The notes: generated by a model from the sequence alone, not told the origin. Numbered from the stretch's first letter, positions 1-5,857 are shown. The stretch is 5,857 nt of DNA from Pseudomonadota bacterium (GCA_023409795.1 JAEYQX010000262.1:1-5857), one strand, 5' to 3'. Numbers and translations are program-made.

Positions 1-579
1 GGTACCAACATCGTGGTCGGTGCCTTTGCGCCCCTGGCCAGCTTCGCCATGTTCCACATGGTGACGGTCTTCCCGCTGTCGTGGGTCTTCCTGAACACCA
101 CTGAGTCCCCGGCCCGATTCCTGATCATCGAGCTGATCGGTGCGGCCTTCGGCATCGTCGCCATCCTGGCCTCGGGCCTGCTGGCCGACCGCTATGGTCG
201 CCGTGCCCTGCTGGCCATTACGGCCGCCGGCATCGCCGTCTTCTCGGGCTTTGCGCCCCAGCTGCTGGACGGCGGCCAGGCCGGCGAGCTGGCCTATATG
301 ATCCTGGGCTTCATCCTGCTGGGCCTCGCCTTTGGCCAGGCCTCGGGCGCGGTGGCCTCCAGCTTTGCCGTGCGCAACCGCTATACCGCCTCGGCCCTGA
401 CGTCGGACCTGGCCTGGCTGTTCGGTGCGGGCTTTGCCCCGCTCGCCGCCCTGGCCCTGTCCAGCAAGTTTGGCCTTCCGGCCGGCGGCCTCTACCTGCT
501 GTCGGGTGCCATCTTCACCCTTCTGGCCCTGTGGCTGAACCGAAACCTCGCCAAGGGCCGCGCCGGGGGCAAGACCTAA
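1..579 (+). CDS. MFS transporter, metabolite:H+ symporter type, C-terminal part (5' end outside window)
   Basis: This is the C-terminal 192 residues of a proton-coupled inner-membrane transporter. The frame is open from base 1 and ends at TAA 577-579, so the start lies upstream of the window. About five to six hydrophobic membrane segments are visible. Fragment residues 59-68 read GLLADRYGRR, the major facilitator loop motif (G-x-L-A-D-R-x-G-R-R) that recurs between helices 8 and 9 in the second half of the fold. Residues 127-133 (RYTASAL) followed by a Gly/Ala-rich helix with FGAGFAPL resemble the conserved C-terminal part of the metabolite:H+ symporter family (ProP, ShiA and KgtP relatives). 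Substrates in that family are osmolytes, dicarboxylates or shikimate; nothing here identifies which. A strong terminator follows within 35 bases, so this gene ends its own transcription unit and is probably unrelated to the pilus genes. Confidence 0.88.
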   Translation, partial: GTNIVVGAFAPLASFAMFHMVTVFPLSWVFLNTTESPARFLIIELIGAAFGIVAILASGLLADRYGRRALLAITAAGIAVFSGFAPQLLDGGQAGELAYMILGFILLGLAFGQASGAVASSFAVRNRYTASALTSDLAWLFGAGFAPLAALALSSKFGLPAGGLYLLSGAIFTLLALWLNRNLAKGRAGGKT

Positions 580-610
580 GGCTAGCTATCGCCCGGACGG
601 TCGAGATGAG

Positions 611-639
611 AAGGGTGCGTTATCCGACGCACCCTTTTT
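611..639 (+). terminator. Rho-independent terminator of the transporter gene
   Basis: A perfect 10-bp stem, AAGGGTGCGT (611-620) with ACGCACCCTT (627-636), closes a six-base loop and runs into a T tract (635-639). The left flank has no A run, so it should act mainly on the + strand. It lies 31 bases after the transporter stop codon and separates that gene from the one starting at 783. Confidence 0.88.
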
Positions 640-683
640 CGTGCCCAATCGTTTTTACACCGACCCGAGAACCTTATCGGCCG

Positions 684-714
684 TTTACGATGAGCCTTCA
701 CGACCCGCTAAGTC
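684..714 (+). promoter_or_regulatory. Candidate housekeeping promoter for the small secreted protein
   Basis: The 143 bases between the terminator and the start at 783 must hold a promoter unless the gene depends on readthrough. The best pair I see is TTTACGA (684-690) and GCTAAGTC (707-714), compared with the Caulobacter housekeeping consensus TTGACGS / GCTANAWC. The second box matches 7 of 8 positions, but the 16-base gap is longer than the usual 10-14. An alternative -10 is the AT-rich stretch at 726-737 (TTTAAGTTAATA), which lacks a convincing -35. Position is therefore uncertain. Confidence 0.25.
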
Positions 715-750
715 TGTCTCATCGCTTTAAGTTAATAGAGCACGCGTAAG

Positions 751-779
751 GTCCTCCTCGAACCAAGTGTCGTGAGGAC
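751..779 (+). promoter_or_regulatory. Ribosome binding site of the 783 gene, possibly masked by a leader hairpin
   Basis: The Shine-Dalgarno sequence is GAGGA (774-778). It sits 4 bases before the ATG at 783 and 7 bases before a second in-frame ATG at 786. Upstream, GTCCTC (751-756) is exactly complementary to GAGGAC (774-779), so the mRNA can form a 6-bp stem with a 17-base loop that hides the whole ribosome binding site. The complementarity is seen directly; a regulatory role is inference, and 6 bp over a 17-base loop is only modestly stable. Confidence 0.35.
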
Positions 780-782
780 GTC

Positions 783-1220
783 ATGATGAAACGACCCAAG
801 ACGAACCGCCGCAATGGCCTGGCCCTGGCAGCCGCCGCGGCGCTTGCAGCCCTGCTGGCCCCGCAGCTGGCGCAGGCCGCTTCCCAGGGCAGTGCGACCT
901 ATCAGCTGCGCGCCCGCGTTCCTGTGGCCTGCTGGGTCAAGCCGGTCTCGCCCCTGACGGTAGAGACGGGCTCCATGGGCCAGGTCATCGAGGCCTGCAA
1001 CAGCCCGGGTGGCTTTACCGTCTCGGCCAACTACCGCAGCCTGGCCGGTCACGAGAAGGCCCGCCTGACCTATGGCTCGCGCACCCTGGACCTTGCCAAG
1101 AGCGGCAGCCAGACCCTGCGCCGTGCCAACATGGCTTCGATCCGCGCTATCGACTATCGCTTCGAGGACGTGGCGCTGGACGCCCCCCTGGTGCTGTCCC
1201 TGACGATCCAGCCGATCTGA
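783..1220 (+). CDS. Small exported pilin-like (SCPU-type?) protein
   Basis: A 145-residue protein with a clear Sec signal peptide: a basic N-terminus (MMKRPKTNRR), an Ala/Leu-rich core and a likely cleavage after AQA at residue 32. The mature chain of about 113 residues holds exactly two cysteines, C50 and C72, spaced as in the disulfide of chaperone-usher and spore coat protein U-like subunits. The segment before C50 (ATYQLRARVPVAC) alternates hydrophobic and polar residues like a donor strand plus first strand. The rest is strand-rich and ends in LVLSLTIQPI. It lacks the G-x-Y motif usual near the C-terminus of such subunits and is shorter than a standard SCPU domain (about 140 residues), so it may be reduced or of another fold. 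The second ATG (786) is better spaced from the ribosome binding site than the first. The gene stands alone, converging on a chaperone-usher operon, which suggests an accessory subunit. That coding is real is well supported; the function is tentative. Confidence 0.8.
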   Translation: MMKRPKTNRRNGLALAAAAALAALLAPQLAQAASQGSATYQLRARVPVACWVKPVSPLTVETGSMGQVIEACNSPGGFTVSANYRSLAGHEKARLTYGSRTLDLAKSGSQTLRRANMASIRAIDYRFEDVALDAPLVLSLTIQPI

Positions 1221-1238
1221 GACGACCAGCCGGAATTG

Positions 1239-1267
1239 AAAAGGGGGCCTGAACGGCCCCCTTTTTT
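1239..1267. terminator. Bidirectional intrinsic terminator shared by convergent genes
   Basis: A perfect 11-bp stem, AAAAGGGGGCC (1239-1249) with GGCCCCCTTTT (1255-1265), closes a five-base loop. On the + strand it ends in six T (1262-1267); on the - strand the A run at 1239-1242 becomes a T run. It lies 18 bases after the small secreted protein gene and 21 bases after the last gene of the - strand operon, so it can stop both. Confidence 0.92.
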
Positions 1268-1288
1268 GCCTGCATGTCCGTGCAGGGC

Positions 1289-2185
1289 TCAGATGGCCGC
1301 CACGGTGAAGATCAGGGTGTCGCGATAGCTCCCTGCCCGCTTGCCCGTCGTCGAACCGATGTTGATGCTGAGCGGATAGTTGTCGAAGCGCGGACGCGTC
1401 GAATGTTCCACGACCTGGCCTGGGGTATCCAGGTTCACCACCCTGTCGCCGATTGCCAGGCTGTAGGGAATGTACCAGGCCGTAGATCCCTGCCGCATCT
1501 GGCCCAGGTTCTCGGACGAGACGGTCACCACATAACCCGCGCTTGATTGCACGTAGAGCGTGGTCATCAGCGGTCGTGGCCCTTCGGTCAAGGCACCCAG
1601 GTCAATGATGGCCGTCGTTCCCGTGCGCTGGAACTCACCCTTCAGCCCGATCAGGGCCGTGGCAATGACGTCGGCAACCAGGCGGATCTGCTTCTGGCGC
1701 TCCCGGCCGGTCGCGTCCACCAGGTTGATCATCACGTCCTGGGTATAGAGGCCGGACAGCGGGATGTCGTCGGGGCTGATCTGGAACGAGAATCGCATCA
1801 GGCCCTGCTCGCCCGCTGCCAGCTGGAACGGCCGCCCGCCACGCGAAGGGCTGACGCCGGCGCGGGGGGAGATGTCCCGGTTGGCGTGCTCATCCATCAG
1901 GACGTAGTCCAGGCGCTCGATCCCCCCCTGGCGCAGCAGGCCAAAGCTGTCGGCAATCAGCTCGACCTGGCTGAACAGGTTGCACGGGGTATCCCCGACA
2001 TTGCGCAGGATGAGGTCGAATTCCTGCATCGCGCCCTGATCCTGGAGCGGATCATAAACCAGGGTCCAGGTGGTGGCGCTGGTGTCGACCACCAGGTCGC
2101 ACTTGTCCTGCGCCGACGCCGGGGCGGACCACATCAGCACCAGCATTCCGATCAGGGACACAAGCCCCAAGCCCATACGTGACAT
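1289..2185 (-). CDS. Two-domain spore coat protein U-like subunit, probable pilus tip protein
   Basis: A 298-residue exported protein with signal peptide 1-25 (cut after APASA). The mature chain starts QDKC, so the first cysteine is its fourth residue. The only two cysteines, C29 and C68, should form one disulfide in the N-terminal domain. Two SCPU-like domains are visible: residues ~26-160, with W-x-x-x-YDPL early and SGLYTQDVMINL at the end, and ~185-298, with IIDLGAL, a central SSAGYVVTVSS stretch and the ending AGSYRDTLIFTV. Both endings match the G-x-Y-x-D terminal strand of SCPU domains. In archaic Csu-type operons the last gene encodes the two-domain tip adhesin CsuE, and this gene has the same place. 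The near absence of an N-terminal extension before the first domain leaves no donor strand, as expected for a tip subunit that fills no other groove. Translation starts at ATG 2185, behind a strong GAGGAAGGA (2192-2200) lying inside the usher's last codons. Ligand unknown. Confidence 0.85.
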   Translation of the reverse strand: MSRMGLGLVSLIGMLVLMWSAPASAQDKCDLVVDTSATTWTLVYDPLQDQGAMQEFDLILRNVGDTPCNLFSQVELIADSFGLLRQGGIERLDYVLMDEHANRDISPRAGVSPSRGGRPFQLAAGEQGLMRFSFQISPDDIPLSGLYTQDVMINLVDATGRERQKQIRLVADVIATALIGLKGEFQRTGTTAIIDLGALTEGPRPLMTTLYVQSSAGYVVTVSSENLGQMRQGSTAWYIPYSLAIGDRVVNLDTPGQVVEHSTRPRFDNYPLSINIGSTTGKRAGSYRDTLIFTVAAI

Positions 2186-2188
2186 GAC

Positions 2189-4753
2189 CTATCCTTCCTC
2201 ATCTTCCGGCACGTCCAGGGGGACGCGCAGGACTTTCAGGTCCAGCAGACCTTCGTTGTCGGCAGGCACTTCGAACTCAAAGCCCAACGGCGGCGAGGAG
2301 AACATCTCGACGCGATAGCGACGACCCGGCTCCAGGTCCTGGATGGCGAATCGCCCAACCGAATTGGTGAAGAAGAGTTCCGTTTCCGCATCCGGCTCGT
2401 CCGCCGGGCGGATTCGTCCCGACATCAGGGCCACCGGCCGATCGCCATTGCCCACCAGGCGACCAAGCGCGCTTACGAACTTGCTGCTGCCGACCTCGAT
2501 GGCATAGCCGCTCTTGTAGAGGGGATGCAGGCGCGCCACGCCATCCCCGATGTTGTAGCCCACCGGCGGGTCGAGCACGTCGTATCTCACCGACTGGTTG
2601 ACATAGGATGACAGGGTGCCCGTCAGGGCCGGCCCCAGGGCACCACCGCGCGAGATATAGTCGGCGCCCTGCAGCCCCTGACCCACGATAACGGACCGCC
2701 CCTTCAGGGTCTCGTGCGGATAGACAATGGCAAAGCTGTCATAGATCCCGCGCCCGATGGCGACCTTGCCCCCCGCCATGGCAATGGACGAGCCGACCCG
2801 CACGCTGGTGACCTGCTGGTCCGTGATGTTGCTGAAGTCGCGACCCAGCGTCGTATGGGTCAGGCTGGCGTCAAAGCGGTTGGCGATATAGTCGACCTGA
2901 CCGGAAACACTGCCCGCACCGTCGTCATAGTTGCTGGTGACAGAATAGCCCAGCGACCCGGGACTGTTGTTGGAGAACTGCTGGTAGGAAACCGAACCGG
3001 CATTGCTACTGGACGAATAACGGGCGTCCATCCGGCGGTCAGGCCGCGGCTGCCAAATCAGGCCAATGTTGAAGCCAAAGCCGTCGGACCGCTGCGCGCC
3101 AAACCCGCCCGAGCCGTAGTCGCGATACTCTGCGCCAACCTGCAGGCTCCACGTAGGGGCAAACCGATAGGCCCCGATGACCGAGACATTATAGGCGTCG
3201 GCCACGGCTTCGTCGTGGCTCATCCGATAGGACGCGCCGACGCTGGCCTGCAGGTCAGGCGTGAAGCGATGGTTATAGTTCGCCATGAACGACCAGGCGT
3301 TCGGATTGGGGCTCGTCATGCCCAGGTAGCTGTATTCCTCGGACGTGTATTCCAGGCCCACGGCCCAGCTGTCGTAGGTATCGCCCAGATCAATGACGTG
3401 GTCGAAGGTCAGGCCGCCGGAGTAGCCGGTGCCAAAATCGGACTGGCTTGCACCGCCATCCACCTGCAGGCGCGCGCCATTTGCCAGGATGAACTGCGTC
3501 TGGGCCGTGACGATCTGCACGTCCTCGGTCAGCTGCAGGCCCAGGCCCAGGGCCGGGCGGTTCTCGAAGGCCTTGCGCCAGTAGCCGGTAAAGGCCAGCT
3601 CGCCATCCGAATAGTCAGGCTCCGACGCAAAGCCCGTGCTGGTAACGCCCAGGAAGGCCCCGTATTCATATTCGCCGGGATCCAGGTCGATCATGTCCAG
3701 ATAGGCGCTGTAGCTGACGCGCTCCATCCGACCGGAATCGTTGACGATCTCCAGGTTGATGTCGTTGCTGCCCGCATCCAGCGGCAGGTTGGCGACATCA
3801 TACTGGCCCGGATCCAGGCGAAACTCGCGCACCAGGATGCCATTGCGCAGCACCCGCACGGTCGAGGCTTCCTGCAGGACCAGGTTGCGCGAACCGCTCA
3901 GGCCGGTGTTGCGGAAGGGATCAAAGCGGCGGCGCTGTCGCTGGACGCCGATGCCCCCCATCTCGACAAAGCTCTGTCGACCGCGCAGGTCGACGTCGAG
4001 GTCGCCAAGGGTCCAGCGGCGATACTGCTCGGGCTGGTCATAGACCAGGCGGGCATAACGCCTTTCAAAGCCATATTCGCCGGTGCGGTAGCTTTCGCGT
4101 CCCTGGACCTCGGTTTCCAGCACCACCGCCCCAAAGCGGACAGCACCGTTGAGGAAGACGCTTGGGGTCTGCATATCCCCGCGCGAGTGGTATTTCTGGG
4201 CCACCAGGTTGGCGTTCAGGAAGGCCGAAAACGTCTCGGGCGGAAGACCGGGCTCTTCTGCCGTCCCGGCCGAGAACAGGCTTTCGATCGTGCGCTTGGT
4301 CGGATCAATCCGCAGCACCATCACCGCCAGCTGGTTGGGGTCATACTCCAGCCGGATACCGGTGTCGTTGATCTCCTCGGGCGCGAAATACTCGTGCCCT
4401 TCCAGTGCCTGGGCCAGCTCCTGCTGGGCCTCGGGCAAGAGCAGGGGCTGCAGCAGGGCCTGGAATCCGGCGCTTTCGACCAGGAAGCGGTCGTCCCGCG
4501 TCAGGGTCACGGGCATTTCACCCAGGACGCGACTGTTGAAGTTGAGCGGGACCGTCAGGGCGATGTCCCGATCATAGGGGTTGATGTTCCGGCGCGGGGC
4601 TTCCTGGGCAGGCGCGGCCGAAGGCACTGCGGCGGGTTCGCTGGCCAGGTCCTCGGCAGGCGCGCTGTCGGGCACCTCCTGTGCCGCAGCTGGCGTGCCC
4701 GAAAGGGCGACCAGCATGGCCAGCGCCGACACTGTGTCGCGACGACGGTTCAT
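2189..4753 (-). CDS. Outer-membrane usher of a chaperone-usher pilus
   Basis: An 854-residue protein that forms the outer-membrane pore through which chaperone-bound subunits are assembled and secreted. The signal peptide (1-24, cut after AAA) is followed by an Ala/Pro/Glu-rich linker to about residue 53, then an N-terminal domain beginning RDIALTVPLN. Residues ~295-365 carry the usher plug signature: VRVLRNG, then REFRLDPGQYDVANLPLDAG, then SNDINLEIVNDSG, and a tract ending DLDPGEYEYG. After that come alternating-polarity strands rich in aromatic residues, typical of a beta barrel, to about residue 770. The end (~775-854) is a small beta-sandwich domain containing FFTNSVGRFAIQDLEPGRRY, similar to carboxypeptidase-regulatory-like domains, with an acidic tail (DVPEDEEG). 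I see no cysteine in the whole chain, unlike FimD, whose C-terminal region has a conserved disulfide. The length fits ushers (about 800-870). Its ATG overlaps the chaperone stop as ATGA, and the Shine-Dalgarno is weak, so translation is probably coupled. Confidence 0.93.
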   Translation of the reverse strand: MNRRRDTVSALAMLVALSGTPAAAQEVPDSAPAEDLASEPAAVPSAAPAQEAPRRNINPYDRDIALTVPLNFNSRVLGEMPVTLTRDDRFLVESAGFQALLQPLLLPEAQQELAQALEGHEYFAPEEINDTGIRLEYDPNQLAVMVLRIDPTKRTIESLFSAGTAEEPGLPPETFSAFLNANLVAQKYHSRGDMQTPSVFLNGAVRFGAVVLETEVQGRESYRTGEYGFERRYARLVYDQPEQYRRWTLGDLDVDLRGRQSFVEMGGIGVQRQRRRFDPFRNTGLSGSRNLVLQEASTVRVLRNGILVREFRLDPGQYDVANLPLDAGSNDINLEIVNDSGRMERVSYSAYLDMIDLDPGEYEYGAFLGVTSTGFASEPDYSDGELAFTGYWRKAFENRPALGLGLQLTEDVQIVTAQTQFILANGARLQVDGGASQSDFGTGYSGGLTFDHVIDLGDTYDSWAVGLEYTSEEYSYLGMTSPNPNAWSFMANYNHRFTPDLQASVGASYRMSHDEAVADAYNVSVIGAYRFAPTWSLQVGAEYRDYGSGGFGAQRSDGFGFNIGLIWQPRPDRRMDARYSSSSNAGSVSYQQFSNNSPGSLGYSVTSNYDDGAGSVSGQVDYIANRFDASLTHTTLGRDFSNITDQQVTSVRVGSSIAMAGGKVAIGRGIYDSFAIVYPHETLKGRSVIVGQGLQGADYISRGGALGPALTGTLSSYVNQSVRYDVLDPPVGYNIGDGVARLHPLYKSGYAIEVGSSKFVSALGRLVGNGDRPVALMSGRIRPADEPDAETELFFTNSVGRFAIQDLEPGRRYRVEMFSSPPLGFEFEVPADNEGLLDLKVLRVPLDVPEDEEG

Positions 4754-5586
4754 CGCGCGAACTTCACGCTGATCGGCTTGGACGGATCCAGCTCGACACC
4801 CTCGGTAGGCAGGGCAAAGGTGCGACGTCCGCCAAGCGGAGCGGCATAGCCCACACCGATAAGGGCAGACAGCTCGCTGCCCGAGGCCAGCTGACGACGA
4901 TAGGGCGTGCCATCGCGGGCTGTTCCCTCGATGATCCAGCTTGCGCCGCTCATCAGGGCATAGCGCTTGCCGTCGTTGCGCACGACGACCTCGACGCCCG
5001 GCTCGCGCACCGGGGGCTTCGGCTCCTCGCCCTCGACCACCTCGGCGGGCGTCTCGATGACGGTCGCCTTTGCCGATTCGACCTTGACGTCAGGCTCGGC
5101 CCCCGGCGGCGCGACGACCACCAGGGCCTTCATGTTGTAGAGGACCTGGACCGCAATCGAACCCCCGTCTTCCGAGGGTGCGCGGTCCTGGCTCACCGGC
5201 AGCTGGCGCACGGCGAGGTAATAGGCCTGGGATGCCTCCAGGTCAGGGGCACCCACCCATTGCAGGCGAACCATCTGGCGACCGTTGACGGCCACCAGGC
5301 CCTGGGGCGGAAAGACCAGGAAGTCTTCATCGGCGGGGGTTTCGGTAATGCTGCCGTCGTCTTCAAAGGTCAGGCGCGTGATCGCCGTCTCGAACGGCAG
5401 GGGGACAGACCCCACGTTGCCGACCTCGATCCGGGCCGAGGTTCCAGCGCCTCTGGTGCTCAGTTCGACAACCATGGGCGAAACGCGCATCGCCCAGGCA
5501 ACCCCGCCCAGCGCCATCACGCACAGGGCCATGGCGGCCACCATCACAGCCAGGCGCACGGTGCGCCCGTTAAAACCGGAAATCAT
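4750..5586 (-). CDS. Periplasmic pilus chaperone
   Basis: A 278-residue chaperone that folds and caps pilus subunits in the periplasm and delivers them to the usher. I chose ATG 5586 rather than the GTG at 5661: GGGGG (5592-5596) lies five bases upstream, and this start gives a standard signal peptide (1-32, cut after AWA), whereas the longer form would put 25 unlikely residues before it. Domain 1 (about 33-150) starts MRVSPMVVEL and contains NVGSVPLPFE, VNGRQMVRLQW and AYYLAVRQLPV, matching the Ig-like chaperone pattern of 'R.V.Rv' and 'YyL.vrqlPv'. The G1-strand equivalent is VQVLYNMKALVVVAPP. Domain 2 contains VVVRNDGKRYALMSGASWII and ends GGRRTFALPTEG. A Pro/Glu-rich insertion (ETPAEVVEGEEPKPPVREPG) lies between the first strands of domain 2. 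The mature chain has no cysteine. Length is somewhat above the usual 230-250. No gene symbol can be assigned with confidence. Confidence 0.9.
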   Translation of the reverse strand: MISGFNGRTVRLAVMVAAMALCVMALGGVAWAMRVSPMVVELSTRGAGTSARIEVGNVGSVPLPFETAITRLTFEDDGSITETPADEDFLVFPPQGLVAVNGRQMVRLQWVGAPDLEASQAYYLAVRQLPVSQDRAPSEDGGSIAVQVLYNMKALVVVAPPGAEPDVKVESAKATVIETPAEVVEGEEPKPPVREPGVEVVVRNDGKRYALMSGASWIIEGTARDGTPYRRQLASGSELSALIGVGYAAPLGGRRTFALPTEGVELDPSKPISVKFAR

Positions 5587-5626
5587 CTCTACCCCCAAGT
5601 CCTGGTGTGCCCCGTCTCGCCGGACA

Positions 5627-5674
5627 GTTTCAGACACCGAAAAACAATGGTGCACCAACACTGGTAACTGAAAC
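5627..5674. repeat. Nested inverted repeats in the pilin-chaperone gap
   Basis: GTTTCAG (5627-5633) and CTGAAAC (5668-5674) form a 7-bp inverted repeat separated by 34 bases, and the 10-bp perfect palindrome TGGTGCACCA (5648-5657) lies almost at its centre. The pair lies between the pilin terminator and the chaperone start. It could be an operator, an mRNA processing structure or chance; the sequence alone does not decide. Confidence 0.3.
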
Positions 5675-5704
5675 GAAAACGGGGAGGCGCGAAGCCTCCC
5701 CGTT
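5671..5704 (-). terminator. Strong intrinsic terminator between pilin and chaperone genes
   Basis: A perfect 11-bp stem, AACGGGGAGGC (5678-5688) with GCCTCCCCGTT (5694-5704), closes a five-base loop. Read on the - strand it is followed by GTTTTCGTTTC, a T-rich tail; the + strand side has no T run, so it acts on the - strand. It lies 21 bases after the pilin stop codon and about 90 bases before the chaperone start. Partial readthrough would give much more pilin mRNA than chaperone-usher mRNA. Confidence 0.85.
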
Positions 5705-5725
5705 CAGGTTGACTGAAAGCCCGGC

Positions 5726-5857
5726 TTAGTAGGCCAGGATGTCAACCGTGACCGAACCCGAGTAGTCGCCGGCGACCAGGGCCTTGGACGGGTTCTGGAT
5801 GTCCAGGGTCACCTTCATCGGCGACTTCCAGGCACCGTGGGTCGAGGTCTTCCAGGT
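5726..5857 (-). CDS. Pilin-like structural subunit, C-terminal end only
   Basis: The last 43 codons of a gene whose 5' part lies beyond the right edge, ending at TAA (5726-5728, - strand). The visible residues run from TWKTSTHGAW through KVTLDIQNPSKALVAGDY to SGSVTVDILAY. The ending A-G-D-Y-S-G-x-V-T-V, then an alternating strand with a terminal tyrosine, is the hallmark C-terminal strand of chaperone-usher subunits, the one that binds the chaperone and usher. It resembles the ends of CS1-type fimbrial subunits and of DUF4402 proteins; the fragment is too short to choose. No cysteine is present in the visible part. Its position first in the operon, with its own terminator, suggests it is the major shaft subunit or the last of several pilins. 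Confidence 0.75.
   Translation of the reverse strand, partial: TWKTSTHGAWKSPMKVTLDIQNPSKALVAGDYSGSVTVDILAY

Noticed and set aside
661..707. CGACCCG repeated at 661-667 and 701-707
   Set aside because: A 7-base GC-rich direct repeat 40 bases apart is expected by chance in this composition, and it has no supporting context.
727..735. TTAA repeats suggesting a CtrA cell-cycle regulator site
   Set aside because: The two TTAA half-sites are only one base apart, not the seven required by TTAA-N7-TTAA, and no other pair in this gap fits.
531..749. 72-codon frame overlapping the transporter end and running through the terminator
   Set aside because: It reads across a strong intrinsic terminator and has no ribosome binding site or recognisable protein pattern.
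732..1052. 106-codon frame on the - strand opposite the small secreted protein
   Set aside because: The + strand product has a textbook signal peptide, ribosome binding site and terminator; the antisense frame has none.
1547..2182. 211-codon open frame on the + strand opposite the tip protein gene
   Set aside because: Low-complexity shadow of a well-supported secreted protein on the other strand.
2714..4849. 711-codon open frame on the + strand opposite the usher
   Set aside because: It is a mirror of the usher caused by GC-rich codon bias. The translation has no coherent domain or membrane pattern, while the opposite strand gives a full usher with signal peptide and plug signature.
5587..5661. 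25-residue N-terminal extension of the chaperone from a GTG start at 5661
   Set aside because: It would bury the signal peptide behind a polar, Cys- and His-containing stretch. The ATG at 5586 has a G-rich ribosome binding site at the right spacing.
4681..5667. 328-codon open frame on the + strand opposite the chaperone
   Set aside because: Its translation is rich in His, Arg and Gln without structure, and it covers the chaperone, the usher start and the intergenic regulatory gap; the chaperone is clearly the real gene.

Overview
This 5,857-base window is a GC-rich, gene-dense bacterial segment. Its codon use, its metabolite:H+ symporter-type transporter and the style of its chaperone-usher proteins suggest an alphaproteobacterium, most likely of the Caulobacterales (Caulobacter, Brevundimonas or a relative). 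That placement is inferred from protein style, not from a marker gene.

Left part (1-640, + strand): the window opens inside a major facilitator superfamily transporter of the metabolite:H+ symporter type. Only its C-terminal half is present, and a strong intrinsic terminator follows. Middle-left (640-1267, + strand): a single small gene (783-1220) encodes an exported protein of 145 residues with two cysteines and a pilin-like N-terminus. It has its own leader region and ends at a terminator that can work in both directions.

Right part (1289-5857, - strand, read right to left): a chaperone-usher pilus operon. In transcription order it holds the 3' end of a pilin-like subunit gene (running off the right edge), a strong intrinsic terminator, a periplasmic chaperone, an outer-membrane usher, and a two-domain protein resembling spore coat protein U (SCPU). 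Chaperone and usher overlap by four bases (ATGA), and usher and last gene are three bases apart, so these three are surely one translation-coupled unit. The expected pathway is: subunits cross the inner membrane by Sec, the chaperone caps them in the periplasm, the usher threads them through the outer membrane, and the last-encoded two-domain protein sits at the tip. The terminator after the pilin gene fits a design in which the main subunit is made in large excess over the assembly machinery.

The small + strand gene converges on this operon and shares its terminator. Its product looks like a reduced pilin or SCPU subunit, so it may be a separately regulated accessory subunit. The points most worth following are this orphan subunit, the tip-like protein, and the cysteine-free chaperone and usher, which differ from the well-studied FimD/PapD systems.
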